Of a DNA stretch of 64,000 bases, positions 49,101-55,507 are shown one piece after another. Both the position numbers and the translations under genes were made by a program. The notes under the pieces were generated by a model. It did no database searches, had not been told where the DNA came from, and saw nothing but the letters and a program-made list of their open reading frames with translations. The first letter of the stretch is position 1. The number at the start of each line of letters is the position of its first letter. The stretch comes from Zymoseptoria tritici IPO323 (taxonomy: Eukaryota; Ascomycota; Dothideomycetes; Mycosphaerellales; Mycosphaerellaceae): positions 2,288,055-2,352,054 of the forward strand of contig NC_018213.1 of NCBI RefSeq assembly GCF_000219625.1, written 5' to 3'.

Positions 49101-49546
49101 TCCTTCCTATCTCGCGACCGGCTGCGGCTTCGAACCCATCCAGCTCTACCACTGCTGCTCTTGCGCCTCCTTTCATCGCCATCCCCTCGTCGACTCTTTC
49201 GCTCGCTTCGTGCATCCTTGTCTTCGTCCTCCCACTCCTCCTCATCATCGGGAAGCATACGCAATGCACTAGCGGTCAATGGAGCTGCAGAGGACGAGGA
49301 TGATGCCTGAGGTCCAGCGCGAGAACTTGACGGTGTCGCATACACGCTGTCGTCTCCGTAGACACTACCACTCCTGCCACTGCGTCGCCGGTCTCGTTCT
49401 CTGTCCTTTTCATCCTCCTGTGGTCTTCGCGACGCCGAGCTCGTTACGCTTTCTGCGCGATGGCTACGTTTGCGCCGTGGTTCAGCAGGACGGCTTGTGG
49501 AGGAGCCACCGGCTTCGCTGCGACCACTGAAAGCTGCCTTCCACAT
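31124..49546 (-). CDS. lah: Giant leashin (LAH)-like Woronin-body tether / septal pore protein
   Basis: An 18.4-kb open frame of 6,140 codons. A 51-nt in-frame intron (32734-32684, GTAAGT, TACTAAC branch, CAG) probably removes 17 of them. The N-terminal third is Ser/Arg-rich with G/A patches and a Glu/Arg helix (REEAERVARESRQEEIRRAR). The middle has about 28 Lys-rich blocks such as KKSKKDKKKAK, each with an Asp-Trp-rich neighbour (DDDWGEFALKK). The C-terminus has a coiled coil (INQIKAMLQPLQDEIARL) and a conserved globular end (FDGSCQKLCQHVQQWVLRFS ... VVMTMVWEYIFTRYLFGMD). Similar Aspergillus proteins were annotated as 'involucrin repeat protein' and later shown to be leashin. Leashin ties Woronin bodies to the septal pore, with conserved ends and a fast-evolving middle. 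Identity rests on that architecture. Confidence 0.75.
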   Translation of the reverse strand: MWKAAFSGRSEAGGSSTSRPAEPRRKRSHRAESVTSSASRRPQEDEKDRERDRRRSGRSGSVYGDDSVYATPSSSRAGPQASSSSSAAPLTASALRMLPDDEEEWEDEDKDARSERKSRRGDGDERRRKSSSGRAGWVRSRSRSRDRKDKDKDKKKAPSSSQKTSREKDKDRSKRQEVVSAEPEAMRAMPEMGSFEQFPGQYASGHMGPARSAHSKAMMSGALPSSAPQQGQFPGQDNVPFEPSMPSRADSYGHAADYYLDTGESVQHQPGVRPATPNMLVNPDLHLAPALAEAQPVSDTGNGAAADFYSENVGTGTGVSASAPVTPAGKTKPTKPGKQSSWSASKPSKTSKPSKTSKPSKASSSGAAAATLAGAAGVAALSAHSSSGSYQQASSNGYSKDPVTPHSKPSRHDSQEVVYYGPPPRTSAPNGYGASNPPTYTYGVPGSASAYISAQSTNNSYATAHTSHGKQPANSNIPLYAAGAAAAGLAAYGVNHQHHQHNGHNMTSNGGHGGGGRPPTGGNSYYPSSASGSGNGMNQMHHHEHKGPITRLKDGLLNLISSPEDTAKMEMYTEYIGVCKYCFDPRTSAWDAPRVHHYHKRRDSFEDLRRRRSNEKLYRKGSNDSLRRVRVDKGDRYYASDSSRKRRENGKGSGILGAGLAAAGVATATDAMFGRNKDFDDTYSVKSGHREESAARRRSRSSSREHRRRSTHGVVRPDKEEFITVRKKDGTTEQRRVRRSSRSTSRERKSSGLYGMAAGATLGAVAATADSSRRRSRSSSRESKSRRNTRRSTAGSSYSRNDRNEAPTGIFGGFFSPPQKKRRDSGGRKEHRKKNRGFFTFSNSSGSSTNSELAFGDAFSSKASLPLSRKSSTRSTARRGRRKSDDHIAATVAGIGATAAALAAAQRGGRINKRPSKVELGAKKDSHRIGRDGRRVRSSDDDDWEDEMPSNGSSESVDGGLAFGELDGRRLSGRQSLESMTSQSSAGGLGAWGWRWGGKDKKRRPRVSTSPPPSYHSGSFAGSTAVGPAAGYAANAVGSSYSSGQSAYDDTGRRLPSMAATYPPSPAQPLQYVDPQPLSEAGSLAGSRHPSMPGAFDVEPPSIYHPGAAPLQQPQPTTPIRTAFTQNSHDGVDADWSRPKPRRTNSSPSRGTFAQDAALIGAGALATAGIIAATSSSAGKKSRGEPSNVRFGLTEEQQRKDDRDRVRDNQRADEERRRADRTRALKEEAERVARESRQEEIRRAREDENRRAAEAELVRQRDIAKREAEHQAEMERQRAEREAMDRYIAEQNQRRDREDAYRREQARLAEEARLQEEKREAIERGRFERLQEVERMEAERGRMTSDRERQDSFSKRDGKQPQQDYRKQSSSSPWGAVAAAAAVATVGAAVASKDRESSRSRNRSGESYDPYVKEITPQNSHDGEPLMDDDIYDPDFFKKHTPAENARHEELARKAAEKVVSERENAYADHSTYAEFFAPKDVFSEPAEGKTKVMGPNADNDIPVFRAIDTDVMSRFNRSVSGEVPNRSRHAPYGVPKLTVISPTPPRDTTSPSRTKGSEASSPLSKAYSVDDDVEDIGPDEKAERSRSISWGEDQTHVYDVRTPESYLEKDRDSFFPSPVGVAAGAATAAVAGAALHEIVVEDASTSKPKTTKYSEQDFAEDSQTSREQSRWTSPGQSNTRPGPSSFYQQPFFDTVSDIGVVLDSPGTEGAPPVRGFIEGETDEPTPIDEKTPRIPGGFNDDNDDIYRPRRTPESASQTFVDKQQIDEPTAAGASKEAPPADELAWEPPLSKKEQKKRDKAKRASLVDSEPEKAVKEPEPATDAEPAWEPPLSKKEQKKRDKAAKRSSTIDSQPPTPTEVEQEAIPEPLVLTESPAAEEEPEEFFMSKKDKKKRDKAKKQGFADIVTSVDGDSREMPEPEPTQEYVREQSPSTRDDPPPSKKEQKKLEKQAKKSGFSGFADVADTILATGGVAAAAAALAGDDDFTPSSSGKKKDKKSKKPKLGEPLDRDLRDVEPESPSPQEQSGMPGGWDSEKEPSRKNSETGVPEESFDPFQYQVYDGSDASTALPDSAKVQETDPWAEFSEPKKSKKKSKRNSAAFNLPEVSSPLRTEVAWDDYVTGSKPAETSRDAPETDPRANGTTNGKGHQAERSPPSNAEANPVSAERRQSDYFGDAQDANGESSRRRSPDDYRSVVSAPTPGTDDRRRSRRDETRQGSDYFDEPSYAYDTKSIAASEPADLYESSKKSKRRSRHEDDEPRKSRRDDDDTRSVVSSRSRRDKDESPSSAKKEKKSGILGSLFGRKSEGAPLSRETTRESKTSKEDDDEEDRPRRKKKHRDSQAGPDDDDDTRSVKSDSRHRRHRSSKSEHGDDDDGKERRRRSTPEDDKELDGSESGRRHHRRRRTDEGENESLSRHTSHSSPDSEKRPHHHRRKTDEESSTSKDQSFLGMRVEDMPPLPVEIPVATTSSVEDDKTAQEFGTPALAELDTGMVSDVVRSVEVEHEDPAPSAVLSPPTPHSGTRPTSRQGSSTAVPLRFPFGHSPLSPLMGSGRDRSQSFNVAASPGVPSPSSPTYHRKSRQDRPRSTEIKPLYLVERNRKTPEVEDILPSLPSSKPSSRASSAHFSDDYESAVEDMSASPAGERKLLIDTSAAETWNAENNDVLGSGEVTPKASETPRSFVPNTAERQHVKQQPQFYTWEDFAREQQMHEAEEDLPPLPQSRALSPVKAERSRSSSFKATAAAAMLGAVGGYAAHKPADKSPERTDGHDAEATEVSREAQIGPLPAPVNEPEDETLSRKISTKKKGKKSKKYQQLDASPSRNIENIDSAEPQTDPAMDAPRAIDNSGASTVPTDLANESFSNTVYASAAAHTLPVYEFSRGSITPSEKPGYASNQSMLPQSSTGSPHEESRPGTSYRVPTTKSEPAPLVLEERSVVTPGHDVLSESAEISPAPQLTRKQSKKAKKNQKSISLWEEDDSANLAALSEDPDKSLGLAGTVDKEQTPTAEHDFNTAPSETVPTPSNTSYVNFGVSDFSDIAQSNKLAWQDSQASAFQSAMSASASDQKTKLATDDMQTSRGVPTDETPGSIADAPQEEQDVDFAPVSSKKKSKKDKKKRASFWVEPEAEQDTVPSVTEPEDLQRTTTPVIDQEPSREITSDLPLEPPAPEDTLTPSSSKKKSKKDKKKKSFAWDEPELEVTPAKEVVDSAGNITAENEDPPATADVDMEAKESKSLPDHSAAVPDPADEFFAPVSKKKSKRDKKQESSLPETPSEPALDQAEQERQLSPERVEESSRDDNPGSFPMTDAPSGAALALAAASLAAEAPTELQDTVPQTADDDFAPLSKKKGKKGKRKSQLDWSDFDPTPVVQDEPAVVVEAVLENDTNQNPGLAVDERDLSRHKDVDMLSQDDAAGPEDISTKDAVAEPTGEAEFTSALSRKQSKKDKKKKNRQSQAWEPEPEPEIATTEATFPVEESIESRDASRPSSGPTTIDKDVKAPQEGPNPTTTEIKSVREEEVEPVISRKQSKKDKKKKMQSISWDAEPEPAPEPEPEPEVNQGSINDSPPMSSIQVAEDAGETQHGDDDAQNVPLPEDEDNELIEITDVATPTATGRDPGLEFTNDHETEAFEPANGPDSGVGEAVGAHESQPQSQGTWLPDVDSLPVDAENDDGTDDFFGPADPVMEEPSRMTEDLDAFGDMDEATVERENRRAAREAAEAAALAEANRPRPQDDNYAALMAARRPSGSKKSKKSRKSISSVNWDESTSGEQTPKSEEQSTSGALTSASIPEEAPSAKGAQDAGNDTIDDTPQDFAPSAEAPPDDLEWKPSSKKKGKKGRKSASGSLTPAVPEEADVPAIDPTTIIPAAESTNTFDAPVEEPQLEITKATTGATEAAREVSQDAPQTEEHDAEIEPTTQTRTEPVEVEPAQSTLAEDGVAVTDKPADDTAFTFQETKKAKKKGKKIRSSNTDQGFENAEAPPGVIADESSRSLDTAAAALTAGAAVAVVSEAAQPEDDEWASFSTKKSKKDKKKSRMSGTATPLASYQDQDLSDMPPDKAVEVSPTNDDQATRDESVDNAPNAVAEAPEVDEWASFSTKKSKKDKKKSRMSGTATPLASYQDQDLSDMQPDKAVEVSPTNDDQATRDECADTASNLVAGAPEVDEWASFSTKKSKRDKKKAKKDLSAAAEDETFSAEERTFPAEAEPTEVAEEIMREPQSAPADNTEERTFPTEAEPIPVTEEIMREPQSVAVDNTEERPFPAAAEPTQVTDEIMREPQSAPVDNNVEGEPATALDEPPDDAWGGFAVKKSKKDKKKAKKGVLAMGEEETVQIETEATHVTEENVKQSQPTPTNLIEETIEQIQPTPTYASMEAEPPAGLGQLDNDGWSAFAVKKSKKDKKKAKRDSSVVESEAAVSSAPERPSSSQELTQEAPVEATENLAETPRAEVVDGPADEDWAGSAPKRSKKDKKKAKRDSSMVEQEVAIPIAPEPISSSRELSQETPIEAVESFTKSAEAEVEDRPADDDWGEFALKKSKKDKKKAKQGSIPTAVADDVATSAEQESETVIASLKPSTDGPAVPSAWEEPSIAAADPTDGDWGGVSTKKSKKQKKKAKQSGLPTPAQLEEVQDVNSKQSDELSTQELAVDPSSISVETASVPVATENAASVVAERELVAEGVQEVGPEQHDELSTQELAVDPSSISVETASVPVATENAASVVAERELVAEGVQEVGPEQHDELSTQELAVDPSSISVETASVPVATENAASVVAERELVAEGVQEVGPEQHDELSIKRSEVDPFTTSAQTASVPIERDNEASVVVERASVAEEEPTPRSPPNPSQDIDFAATLAAGLAGSGFNPDMVIDDPVFHRRASPPGVLPETDPEETFFTTTSKRKKNKKGKQSLDTTVTQPEEQIAVPGPSLDAAVTPSEQLGSAIPGPATEPPVATDDFNDTISQGLSGTGFDPALLEKALASDPEASMEEPQVDPEEFSFTTTKRKKGKKGKKTQRDGEVAAESSAVLTLAVNDDVANPAVPEHSLDESTPAAYDQAQQQPNRQIATSSDYVDPASNIFVGGTEMDVDDMDKAYKAYKKNKRLQKKLKAAGNVVGSSPDDTERSAALSDRETGPQATNVEKPSGSSNASRSNSRFGPEGYLHTSEVSQSLPVAIGKDTSQLDEPKQASHSGMSGFEIAAMGGGAALAATSGRAASPPQTEPTRDLSSDAPAWSFGSLQDNSSGKGHHVIRDSGYAHSQEQTPRSSREVPAVVRTSSSQESLRNRRSLEPLHISTGSTPDQDQEFTTPQKQADAGGSETLNAHARNLSASTGTPLMPSTKDRTSYLFQSPPDVVPGPSDASSVQTGTASRDQNNDYFASTPRGHNSRASRDGSRDMTMSPSNNPLSPRTPLRPIQEEHHAVKRSKADTDVGGPERTKAIDRTQTPQGIRARELELSPDQSAMVTMNTARGASNPLSTDDLIRRLSWPAVDEDNDTVNIDRSLQRKTMAPDVRSASVLSNRSNNNTLQHRTPEQLRSFSRGSNHSNQSSTGPSLRRINLSGDLRAASRRSDSGSAVDANRPANMVPPFEAPPTPPLNEDDELNDGSASRAADNMSDVFVSLECFNDDYDDTNNAQQGYGDAAQSQVSPTRPPSVRKRQSMHINDLESRLEYLVAENRALQEARSNNDVTMGEGGGLQDELHARDLQLQEKDAEINQIKAMLQPLQDEIARLTEMNNGLTEANRNLVDDTNGRYATLQAEHAEAHEQWQSTSRDLQAMQQEHGRITSGMKDILEAEIASALADKNSEILRLREQLDIATEQIRALQVQIQSSNSSDFLVQRDEDYFDGSCQKLCQHVQQWVLRFSKLSDNRVCRLSTDLNDDKIEARLDNAVLDGSDVDKLLGDRIRRRDVFMSVVMTMVWEYIFTRYLFGMDREQRQKLKTLEKLLSDVGPPRAVAHWRATTLTLLSKRPNFAEQCRMDTEAVTHEIFGVLCALLPPPSTSEQQLLTSLQRVIGIAVDLAIEMRTQRAEYIMLPPLQPEYDTNGDLVRKVHFNASLMNERSGFFSSNEDLAAENAVVKIVLFPLVVKKGDDIGEGDEEIVVCPAQVLVQNDGGKGRKVVRVQSGAIQMDVDEGRRSGMSRRSMLSEGMGSEAMV
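32684..32734 (-). other. In-frame 51-nt intron in LAH-like gene
   Basis: On the minus strand the sequence is GTAAGT ... TACTAAC AATGCACAG, a textbook fungal intron. Because 51 is divisible by three and it has no stop codon, translation through it would add VSLECFNDDYDDTNNAQ. The flanking frame joins NMSDVF to QGYGDAAQ. Confidence 0.8.
35075..35686 (-). repeat. Four 153-bp tandem units inside the LAH-like gene
   Basis: A 51-residue unit (VQEVGPEQHDELSTQELAVD ...) occurs four times. The two middle copies are identical in protein and virtually so in DNA. The first copy differs only at its start, and the last (lowest coordinate) is clearly diverged. It is a local, recent expansion within the Lys-block region. 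Confidence 0.88.
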
Positions 49547-50599
49547 TGCGAATGGTTCTCAAGTAAAATGCGGATATGCTTTACGGGTCGGTTGGGTGGC
49601 GCCTGGAAGCCGCTGATCCTATCGCAACGGTGTCGCAGTCGCGGAGCACAATTGATATGATCGTAGCGGCCGCGGTTAATTGCTGATTCGAACTCGATGC
49701 GAGAGCTCGTTCTCGTTGCGCTCGAAAGAATTGTAGGTCATGTGTGGTCGTTCTCGTCTCGTCGTGTGGTCTCGTAGGTCGGTCGCAGGCTGTTGTTGTT
49801 CGTGATATGACGATTCGGGCCTGTACAACGGTGCGAAGTAATGCAGGAATATGCACAATCCAAATTCTGCGGAGTACTTTGAGGGGAGGAGTCCGATTCA
49901 ATCACCCCATTGTGTGAATGGTCGTGGTCGTTGGTGGAGAAGTCTCTCGCGAACGATATGCGTTGTCATGCAGCTCGCCCGCCCGAGGTGGCTGGGCTGA
50001 CCGGAAAACACAACAGATCTACAGCTAATAAAGTTAATGAACGATCGGTCCCAGCTCGACTGTTTCAATGCGAGTGTGGCGTTCTGTGGCTGTGCTTCTG
50101 TTGGACAGTTTCATTGTGCTGTAGAGTATCTGAGAAATTGATGTTGCAACGTGAGATGAATCGAACTTTTCATGTTTCGCTGGTACTACAACACCACTAC
50201 CTTACACACGCTATTGCATACGCCTTGGCGCCCGATATGCGAGCCCAATGCCGGGCAGCTTAATCCTGGCTAGTGAGTCCGAGCTTTGTGATCCGCCGAC
50301 TGCAATGACAGCGATGGCATTGAATCTGCGAGACACCGAGGCCTTAATCATCGCTCCGAGGACTTGCTTCCTCCTCGAGCTTGTGCGAATCTCGAAACCT
50401 CGTCGGACTTCGCGTGCGCCTGCATCGGTGACTCTTCCGTTGATGGTGTTGGCGTTGATATCATAGCCATCATGCGGACCTGTTGACATTGAAAACAAGC
50501 TCTCGTTATTCGTCATGAAAACCGGCAACGCGTTGGCAGGATTCCGCGGTGATTCCGATTCTGCAATTGACATCGATCTCGCCCGAGCATGAACATGCA
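49547..50599. other. Intergenic, LAH promoter / CSTF64 3' side
   Basis: About 1 kb. A minus strand ORF of 129 codons (50211-50600) begins at the CSTF64 stop and has no recognisable features. I do not call it a gene. Confidence 0.45.
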
Positions 50600-51621
50600 C
50601 TACATTCCGAGGGTAGCCTTCAGCTGCAACACTTGCGCTCTAAACTCTGGAGGTAGATTGTTGATCTGATCTGGCGTAAGAGCCATAATTTGTGCTTTGA
50701 TAGCCGGATCCATTGCCGGTTGAGCTGGTGCTGGTGCTGGTGCCTGTTGCGGAGGAGGGGCGTATGCAGGGTATTGAACTGGCGGCGTTTGGCCGTACGA
50801 CTGACCGTAGGGTGCAGGAGCGCCGTACTGTGGTGGATACTGCTGGGGAACCGCAGCTTGCGGTGGAGGATAGCCCTGAGGAGGTTGAGGCGGGTATGCC
50901 ATCGGCGGCGGTTGAGCGACAGGCGCTTGCTGTGGTGCAGTGCTCTCGATGAGCTGATGGACAATGCTCGGGTCCACGAGACCGAGCAGGAGCATTGCCT
51001 GAAAGATGGCATATCCTAGTTGCGGAGCTTGCTGGAAGAGCGCGGTGGCTTGTGCTGGATTTGATGTGCAAATGCCCTTGACTTGGCTGATGAGATCGAG
51101 TAGTTGTGGGGTGGGAATGGCTTGAATCGTTTTGCTGATTGCGTCGATCGCAGTGACACCTGGCGGGAGTTCCGTTCCTGGAGGAAGAGTCGGCAGAGCT
51201 GCAGCGTTGGGAGGGGCACTTTGGTTCATATTGAAATGTGCTGGTGGAGGTGCTCGATTGCTGTGCTCCTGGTTCTGATCCTTGTTGTTGGTCGTTCCGC
51301 GATTGTCGTTGCTGTAATCCACTCGCAGGGTCCGACCATTCAGCTCAAAATCATTCAGATTACGCACAGCAGACGCAGCCGAGTCCGCGTCTGTGTATTC
51401 CAGGAACCCGAAGCCTTTGGGTTGTTGCGTCTCTTTGTCGTATACTAATCTGAAGCCCACGACCTGTCCTGTGCGGCCAAAGATGTCCATGATTTGCTCT
51501 TCACTGACGTCTATATCGATGTCATTAGTATGGCGAAGCGTCCAATGTTCCCCGCTCGTCTCGTACCATATGGGATGTTGCCAATGAAGACCACCCGGCC
51601 GCCCTTCTCTCTGGTCGCCAT
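50600..51621 (-). CDS. RNA15: Cleavage stimulation factor CstF64 / Rna15
   Basis: Two exons (51621-51567, 51510-50600; 55-nt intron) give 321 residues. An RRM covers residues 1-90 (RVVFIGNIPYDVSEEQIMDI; GFRLVYDKETQQPKGFGFLE; LNGRTLRVDYS). The CSTF2 hinge, which binds the Rna14/CstF77 partner and symplekin, follows (PTPQLLDLISQVKGICTSNP ... LLGLVDPSIVHQLIES). A Pro/Gln/Tyr-rich linker comes next. The C-terminal three-helix domain ends ALTPDQINNLPPEFRAQVLQ. The protein binds U/GU-rich elements next to poly(A) sites in the nucleus. It is head to head with CPSF100, another component of the same machinery. Confidence 0.95.
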
Positions 51622-52020
51622 GCTTGCGTATTTGGTACTTTGCGCCTGAAGTGCTCAGAATCGTGGTATCTCGTCTACGGCGTCGTAAATTGTGCGGTGG
51701 TGTTCTAGATAGAGGTTTTCGTCGTGCGCGATGCGAAAGATTCGGTTTCGAGGAGGTTTCGTGGTGGTGTATCAAGATGAGACGTTGGTGTTGTCGCGTG
51801 AAGAAGCTCAGGTCCGCGAAGAAGCTCAGGTCCGCGAATTGAAGATTGATCGTCGTCAGATCCCTGTTCCCGCTTCTAGCTTCTAGCTTCACCTTTCAGC
51901 TTTCTGGCATGTGAATACCACATCACACCTCTCAACTCATCTTCTTCAAGCCATCGCATTGTGCGCACACACTCCTTCGAACGACCATGCTACTGCGATA
52001 GCCATCCTCGACACACCGCC
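51622..52020. promoter_or_regulatory. Bidirectional promoter, CSTF64/CPSF100
   Basis: 399 nt between the divergent ATGs of two mRNA 3'-end processing factors. It includes a short exact repeat (GAAGCTCAGGTCCGC) at about 51804 and 51820. Confidence 0.65.
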
Positions 52021-54936
52021 ATGTTCAACTTCACGGCGTTGCTGGGCGCGCAGTCCGACTCGCCCGCTTCACAATCGTTACTCGAACTCGACGGAGGTGT
52101 CAAACTGCTGGTGGACGTCGGATGGGATGAGACCTTTGATGCGGAAAAGTTGCAGACCTTGGAGAAGCATGTGTCGACATTGTCAGTGATACTCCTGACC
52201 CATGCGACCGTGGAGCATATTGGAGCATACGCGCATTGCTGCAAGCATATTCCGGCTTTCAACAAAATTCCTGTCTACGCGACCACGCCGGTCATCAACC
52301 TCGGACGGACACTCATCGCCGATATCTACGCGTCTTCGCCTCTCGCCGCTTCTGTAATACCGACATCATCCATATCCTCCTCTCCAGTAGCACTTGCGCC
52401 GGAGTCTACCCCAAATCTCCTCTTCCAGCCTCCAACGGCTGACGAAATCGCCTCATACTTCAACCTCATCCATCCTCTCAAGTACAGCCAGCCACATCAG
52501 CCAATCCCATCGCCATGGTCACCCTCGCTCGGCAATCTCACGATTACGGCATACAGTGCAGGACACACGATCGGTGGTACAATATGGCACATTCAACACA
52601 GCATGGAGAGTATTGTGTATGCGGCAGACTGGAATCAAGGTCGCGAGAATCTGCTCTCAGGTGCAGCATGGCTGGGGAGTACTTCAGGAGGGGCTGAGAT
52701 TATCGAGGCGCTGCGTCGACCGACAGCATTGATATGCAGCTCGAAGGGCGTAGAGAAGACGGACACCATGCCACGAAAGAAGAGAGACGAGACATTGGTC
52801 GGTTTGATCAGAGATACGATCGCGCAAGGGGGCAAAGTCCTCATACCGACAGACTCATCTGCTCGAGTTCTAGAATTGGCATTTGTGCTCAATCAGAACT
52901 GGAAGGAAAACATCAACGGACCCCACGCGGATACGTATCGACATGCAAAAATATACATGGCCAGTAAGACTAGCTCGAGTACCGTTCGTCAACTGCAAGG
53001 AATGCTGGAGTGGCTAGATGAGTCTATTATTCGAGATGCCGAGGTGGCTATGGGTCAGCAGCAGGTGGAGAACCAGAAGGTGCCGACGTTGCTGGACTGG
53101 CGTTTCGTCAAGCAGATTGAGAGGAAGAGTCAGTTCGATCGAGCATTGAAGAGGTCGAGTCCTTGTATCCTGCTTGCCAGTGATGCTTCGCTAGAATGGG
53201 GATTCTCGAGATCAGCTCTGGAGAGCTTAGCATCAGATTCTCGAAACTTGGTCGTGCTTACCGAGACCGTCTCCCACGGCAAGTCGGCCAGCCCCAGTCT
53301 GGCAGCACAACTGGCAAAGTGTTGGCAGGAGCGGTCATCAGGGAAATCTGGCGCGAGAGTGGTCGGAGCAGAGGGTCATGAGGTGTCGCTACGAAATTAT
53401 GCTGTGGAAACGCTCGATGGAGACGAGAACATGTTGTACCAGCAATACATTGCTCGCCAACGACAGCTACATAGTAGCCTACAAGGTGACAATACAGCCA
53501 ATGATGCGGTCACCACTGAGATTGCAGATGATCAAGCCTCAGAATCGTCTGAATCAGAAGATGAGGATGAGGACACCGAGCATCAAGGTCGCGCACTGAA
53601 CCTTTCGGCACAGATGACGCAAACGAATAAGCGTAAAGTCGGCCTCTCAGATGCTGAGCTCGGTATCAATGTCTTGTTGCGGAGTAAAAACATCCATGAC
53701 TTTGATGTGAGAAATAAGCGCGGAAGAGAGAAGATGTTTCCATTCGTGGCACATAGGGCAAAGGCAGATGAGTATGGAGACATCATCAGGCCTGAGGACT
53801 ACCTCCGCGCAGAGGAAAGAGATGATGTTGATGGTGTTGATATGAGGGAAACCGTCAAGCAAGAAGCACCAGCTGTCGGCCAAAAGAGGAAGTGGGATGA
53901 TGCCGCCACCTTGAATGGTCCTGGCGGGAAAGGACGGAGGTCGCTCAAACAAGAGCCGAACAAGCGAACCAAAGCTGAGGAACCAAAGGAACCACGACAG
54001 CCTGACGACATCGACGCTCTGATCGCCAAAGCCACTGGCGAAGGCGAAGGCGCTGCGAATGGAGACGAAGAAAGTGATGGTGAAAGCGATTACGAGCCCG
54101 AAGATGCGGCCGCCGATGGACCTCAAAAGATTGTCTTCACAACTCAAACTGTCGCTTTGCATCTCCGCATTGCACATGTCGACTTCTCTGGACTGCACGA
54201 AAAGCGAGACTTGCAGATGTTGATTCCTCTTATTCGACCGCGGAAGCTCATTCTAATTTCGGGAAGCATGTCCGAGACGCAGACACTCGCAGAAGATTGC
54301 AGACAACTCCTCGCAGGCGATGGCAACTCGACCGATGTCTTCGCTCCAATCATCGGCGAGATGGTCGATGCTAGCGTTGACACAAACGCGTGGACCCTCA
54401 AGCTGAGCCGACAGCTCGTCAAGAAGCTCACATGGCAGAACGTAAAAGGCTTGGGGGTTGTGGCTCTGACAGGGCGCCTGGAAGCGGAAGAAGTAGAGAC
54501 AGATGAAGTCGCGGATCAAGGCGACAAGAAGAAGCTCAAGCTCATCAAGAATGAAAAAGAGGAAGACACGAAGATGACAGGTCTCGAGGCCAGGCCTTCG
54601 ATGCCTGTCCTCGATCTTGTCAACATGATGGCTGCCGGCGGCGTTGGTGTAGTCCATCACCGCGCCACGCAGCCTGTGCACGTTGGAGATCTGCGCCTGG
54701 CAGACCTGAGGAACCTCATGCGGGAGTCTGGACACACGGCAGAGTTCCGTGGCGAGGGTACGCTGCTTATCGACAACACCGTTGTCGTGAGGAAGTCTAC
54801 CACCGGAAAGATCGAGGTTGAAGCTGGGGCGGGCGGAATGGGAAGGCCGATGGCCAGGACGAGAGACAACGAGGGTAGCTTCTATGCTGTGCGGAAGCTG
54901 ATCTACGAAGGCTTGGCCGTTGTGGCCGGTGTATGA
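52021..54936 (+). CDS. CFT2: Cleavage and polyadenylation factor CPSF100 / Cft2
   Basis: One exon of 971 residues. The start MFNFTALLGAQSDSPASQSL is the usual N-terminus; in-frame codons upstream to 51961 lack family similarity. The metallo-beta-lactamase part has LELDGGVKLLVDVGWDE, SVILLTHATVEHIGAYAH and AYSAGHTIGGTIWHI. The HxHxDH zinc motif of CPSF73 is replaced by HATVEH, as expected for this non-catalytic partner. The beta-CASP region follows (GGKVLIPTDSSARVLELAFV; IYMASKTSSSTVRQL; PCILLASDASLEWGFS). An acidic/KR linker with the nuclear-type cluster KQEPNKRTK comes next, then the C-terminal domain (RPRKLILISGSMSETQTLAE). It works in the nucleus with Ysh1/CPSF73 in pre-mRNA cleavage. Confidence 0.96.
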   Translation: MFNFTALLGAQSDSPASQSLLELDGGVKLLVDVGWDETFDAEKLQTLEKHVSTLSVILLTHATVEHIGAYAHCCKHIPAFNKIPVYATTPVINLGRTLIADIYASSPLAASVIPTSSISSSPVALAPESTPNLLFQPPTADEIASYFNLIHPLKYSQPHQPIPSPWSPSLGNLTITAYSAGHTIGGTIWHIQHSMESIVYAADWNQGRENLLSGAAWLGSTSGGAEIIEALRRPTALICSSKGVEKTDTMPRKKRDETLVGLIRDTIAQGGKVLIPTDSSARVLELAFVLNQNWKENINGPHADTYRHAKIYMASKTSSSTVRQLQGMLEWLDESIIRDAEVAMGQQQVENQKVPTLLDWRFVKQIERKSQFDRALKRSSPCILLASDASLEWGFSRSALESLASDSRNLVVLTETVSHGKSASPSLAAQLAKCWQERSSGKSGARVVGAEGHEVSLRNYAVETLDGDENMLYQQYIARQRQLHSSLQGDNTANDAVTTEIADDQASESSESEDEDEDTEHQGRALNLSAQMTQTNKRKVGLSDAELGINVLLRSKNIHDFDVRNKRGREKMFPFVAHRAKADEYGDIIRPEDYLRAEERDDVDGVDMRETVKQEAPAVGQKRKWDDAATLNGPGGKGRRSLKQEPNKRTKAEEPKEPRQPDDIDALIAKATGEGEGAANGDEESDGESDYEPEDAAADGPQKIVFTTQTVALHLRIAHVDFSGLHEKRDLQMLIPLIRPRKLILISGSMSETQTLAEDCRQLLAGDGNSTDVFAPIIGEMVDASVDTNAWTLKLSRQLVKKLTWQNVKGLGVVALTGRLEAEEVETDEVADQGDKKKLKLIKNEKEEDTKMTGLEARPSMPVLDLVNMMAAGGVGVVHHRATQPVHVGDLRLADLRNLMRESGHTAEFRGEGTLLIDNTVVVRKSTTGKIEVEAGAGGMGRPMARTRDNEGSFYAVRKLIYEGLAVVAGV

Positions 54937-55507
54937 TGACGGGTACGATATACTGAAGAGTACTGTATCAATATACTGTTGGAGGACCGCCACCACGAAT
55001 GCAGCCCGAACTGCGCCAATACTTCTCGAGCTTGTATTGTTTGGCCGTCGGCTGACCGTTCACATGATCTCGATACCAGCGCTGATGTGGACAAACGGGA
55101 TGCTCGAAGCAAGCACAACTCGTCCAGACAAACGCATCATTTCGTCCTCCGGCCGGGAGACCGTCTCGTCCATTGGTAACGCCTCCCATGAGACCAGATC
55201 ACACACCGTCCCATCGGGCGTGGCCACATGGTCGACCCATTCACTGGATCTTTGCCAATGGGCCATTCCCCGACCGCGTGAACGTGTGACCGCCGTCTTC
55301 AATACCGCATGATGGCTTTGGGCTGTTTGCTGGCTATCCGACGTCCACTTCTTCCATCCTCGATCTGCCTACTTAGTCCCTCTCATCCCACACCTTGAAC
55401 CCACTTCCTCTCATTTCACATCCACAACATCAACAACCTTCCAAGACAACACAGCACCTCTGCTATACCAAGCAGAACACCATTCGCTCACCTCCCCTCC
55501 ATCCCAT
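54937..55507. other. Intergenic
   Basis: About 570 bases between CPSF100 and the next plus strand gene. The last 130 bases are CA-rich, as in a fungal 5' leader. No gene is seen. Confidence 0.5.

Noticed and set aside
50211..50600. Minus strand ORF of 129 codons directly after the CstF64 stop
   Set aside because: It starts at the neighbour's stop codon inside its presumed 3' UTR and has no recognisable features.
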